A stretch of DNA of 8,203 bases, from NCBI GenBank assembly GCA_028820945.1, contig JAPPHW010000332.1:1-8203 (forward strand), read 5' to 3'. A program made the position numbers and the translations under genes. The notes under the pieces are model-generated. The model saw only the letters and a list, made by a program, of their open reading frames with translations. It did no database searches and was not told where the DNA came from. This DNA is from Defluviicoccus sp. (GTDB lineage Bacteria > Pseudomonadota > Alphaproteobacteria > MPNO01). Positions 6,697 through 8,203 of this stretch are shown one piece after another. Every line of letters starts with the position of its first letter. Position 1 is the stretch's first letter.

Positions 6697-8203
6697 TATT
6701 GCGTCGTCTTGAGAGTCGCCCGCCGCCGCGCGAGATAGTCTTTGCCCACGATCAGCGCGCCGAGCGCGAGTCCGGCCACATTGAGCCAGAGCCCGTAGGG
6801 GATGGCATGGGCGGGCAGCAGGAGCAGGATGCCGGCGGCGAAGGTGAGCAGCCTCTCGGCCATGCCGAGCCGGCCGAACATGAAGCCGATCAGCCCGCAG
6901 GAGGCGATCCACACGCCAATCATCGCGGTGGCCGCGGCGGAGACGATCTCAAACGCCGTGCCCTGGCCGATCAGCGCGGGCGAAAGCACGAACACAAAGG
7001 GAATCACGTAGGCGATCCAGCCAAGCCGGACCGCCGTCGCGCCGGTCTCCATGGGCCGCGCACCCGATAACGATGCCGCCGCGAAGGCGGCGATCGCAAC
7101 GGGCGGCGTTATCATCGACATCAGCCCGAAATAGAGCACGAACATGTGCGCGGCGATGGGGTGGATACCGAGCTTGATCAGCGACGGCGCGATCATCGTC
7201 GCCAGCAGCAGGTAGATCGCCGAGGTCGGCATTCCCATGCCGAGCAGGATCGAGACGATCGCGGTCAGCACCAGGAGAAGGAACAGGCTGTCCTCGCCGA
7301 CCGCAGCGAGGATCAGGGTCAGCGCCTGGCCCAGCCCGGTGCGGTCGAGGATGGCTATGATGATGCCGGCCATGGCGCCGATGACCACGATGTCGGCCGA
7401 GGCGCGGCCGCAATCGGCGATCGAGTCCCAGAGCTGCCGCGGCCTGATCCGGCGCCGCTTGTAGCCGAAGACGATACTGACCGCCGCCACCGAGATCGCC
7501 GCCCAGAACGCCGCCTCCTGGGCCGGCAGGTTGAGGGTGAAGAGCGCGTAGACCAGCACCGCGTAGGGCAGGGTGAAGAACCAGCCCTCCCTGAGCACCC
7601 GGAGGACCGGCGGGATGCGCTCCTTCGGCATGGGCGCGATGTCGTTCTTCGCCGCCTCGAGGTCGACCTGCACGAACACCGCGAGGTAGTAGAGGATCGA
7701 GGGGATCAGCGCGGCGAGGATGATCTCGGTGTAGTCGAGCTCCAGCAGCTCGGCCATCAGGAAGGCGGCCGCGCCCATAATCGGCGGCATGATCTGGCCG
7801 CCGGTCGAGGCCACCGCCTCGATGGCGCCGGCGCTCTTGCGGTCGTAGCCCGCCTGGCGCATCAGCGGGATGGTGATCACCCCGGTCGAGGCGACGTTGG
7901 AGACCGCCGAGCCCGAGATCGAGCCGAACAGCCCGGAGGCGACGACGGCGATCTTGGCCGAGCCGCCGCGCGAGCGCCCCATGATGGCGGCGGCAAGGTC
8001 GGTGAACCATTCCGACGCCCCGGTATGCAGCAGGAGCTGCCCCATCCAGATGAACAGCACCACCGTTAGCACGATGATCTTGAGAGGCAGGCCGAGCAGC
8101 GCGACGTTGGTCACGCCGAGCTCGGCGATAAGCCGGTAGCTGTCCTGCTCGTAGCCCTTGAGCATGCCGGGGGCGAGATGCCCCACGAAGGCGTAGGCGA
8201 GGA
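6696..8203 (-). CDS. TRAP transporter fused permease (4TM/12TM type), N-terminus outside window
   Basis: The inner-membrane permease of a tripartite ATP-independent periplasmic (TRAP) transporter, with the small and large subunits fused, as in TAXI-type systems. It uses an ion gradient to take up a solute delivered by a periplasmic binding protein. About 501 residues are visible, and the frame stays open to the window edge, so the small-subunit-like N-terminal part is missing. Landmarks are the fused-permease segments GLFGSISGSAVSNVASTGV and ASTGGQIMPPIMGAAAFLMAE, then GMGMPTSAIYLLL and MITPPVAIAAFAAAS of the DctM-like second half. About a dozen hydrophobic helices can be counted, and the last ends before a basic tail (KDYLARRRATLK). 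The amidohydrolase starts 10 bp downstream. The solute-binding protein gene is not in the window and would be expected upstream. The solute is unknown. Confidence 0.95.
   Translation of the reverse strand, partial: LAYAFVGHLAPGMLKGYEQDSYRLIAELGVTNVALLGLPLKIIVLTVVLFIWMGQLLLHTGASEWFTDLAAAIMGRSRGGSAKIAVVASGLFGSISGSAVSNVASTGVITIPLMRQAGYDRKSAGAIEAVASTGGQIMPPIMGAAAFLMAELLELDYTEIILAALIPSILYYLAVFVQVDLEAAKNDIAPMPKERIPPVLRVLREGWFFTLPYAVLVYALFTLNLPAQEAAFWAAISVAAVSIVFGYKRRRIRPRQLWDSIADCGRASADIVVIGAMAGIIIAILDRTGLGQALTLILAAVGEDSLFLLLVLTAIVSILLGMGMPTSAIYLLLATMIAPSLIKLGIHPIAAHMFVLYFGLMSMITPPVAIAAFAAASLSGARPMETGATAVRLGWIAYVIPFVFVLSPALIGQGTAFEIVSAAATAMIGVWIASCGLIGFMFGRLGMAERLLTFAAGILLLLPAHAIPYGLWLNVAGLALGALIVGKDYLARRRATLKTTQ

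Noticed and set aside
6949..8069. Long open frames on both strands overlapping the TRAP permease
   Set aside because: They are low-complexity shadows of a gene with unmistakable TRAP motifs and a dozen hydrophobic segments.

Overview
The window is GC-rich, densely coding bacterial DNA with short intergenic gaps. It most likely comes from an alphaproteobacterium: rpe is followed by a heparinase II/III-family gene, there is an RHH_4-type ribbon-helix-helix gene, and a 4TM/12TM-fused TRAP permease is present. Order and genus cannot be read from the sequence. No tRNA, rRNA, CRISPR array, insertion sequence or phage gene was seen, and no gene-free stretch exceeds 150 bp.

Layout. (1) 1-1978, plus strand: the 3' end of ribulose-phosphate 3-epimerase (rpe), overlapped by a heparinase II/III-family gene. 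(2) 1988-3934, minus strand: formate-tetrahydrofolate ligase (fhs) followed 15 bp later by a small ribbon-helix-helix protein. This pair converges on the heparinase gene, with 9 bp between the stops. (3) 4078-5178, plus strand: a RidA-family gene and a cupin gene, transcribed divergently from fhs across a 143-bp intergenic region. (4) 5183-8203, minus strand: a TRAP permease whose N-terminus lies past the window end, then a metal-dependent amidohydrolase 10 bp downstream, then a small membrane-anchored coiled-coil protein that appears to have its own promoter. This set converges on the cupin gene with 4 bp between the stops.

How the genes may work together. Region 1 is a housekeeping pentose-phosphate gene with a polysaccharide-lyase-like partner. 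Region 2 supplies 10-formyl-tetrahydrofolate from formate. RidA-family proteins clear reactive enamine/imine metabolites that, in other bacteria, damage PLP enzymes of one-carbon metabolism, so the divergent fhs/ridA pair may be functionally linked (inference). The TRAP permease and amidohydrolase look like an uptake-and-processing operon for an unidentified organic acid or similar solute. I found no convincing sign of a wholly new system. The best leads are the fhs/ridA divergent region, the transporter-amidohydrolase operon, the palindrome cluster ahead of the cupin gene, and the small coiled-coil protein.
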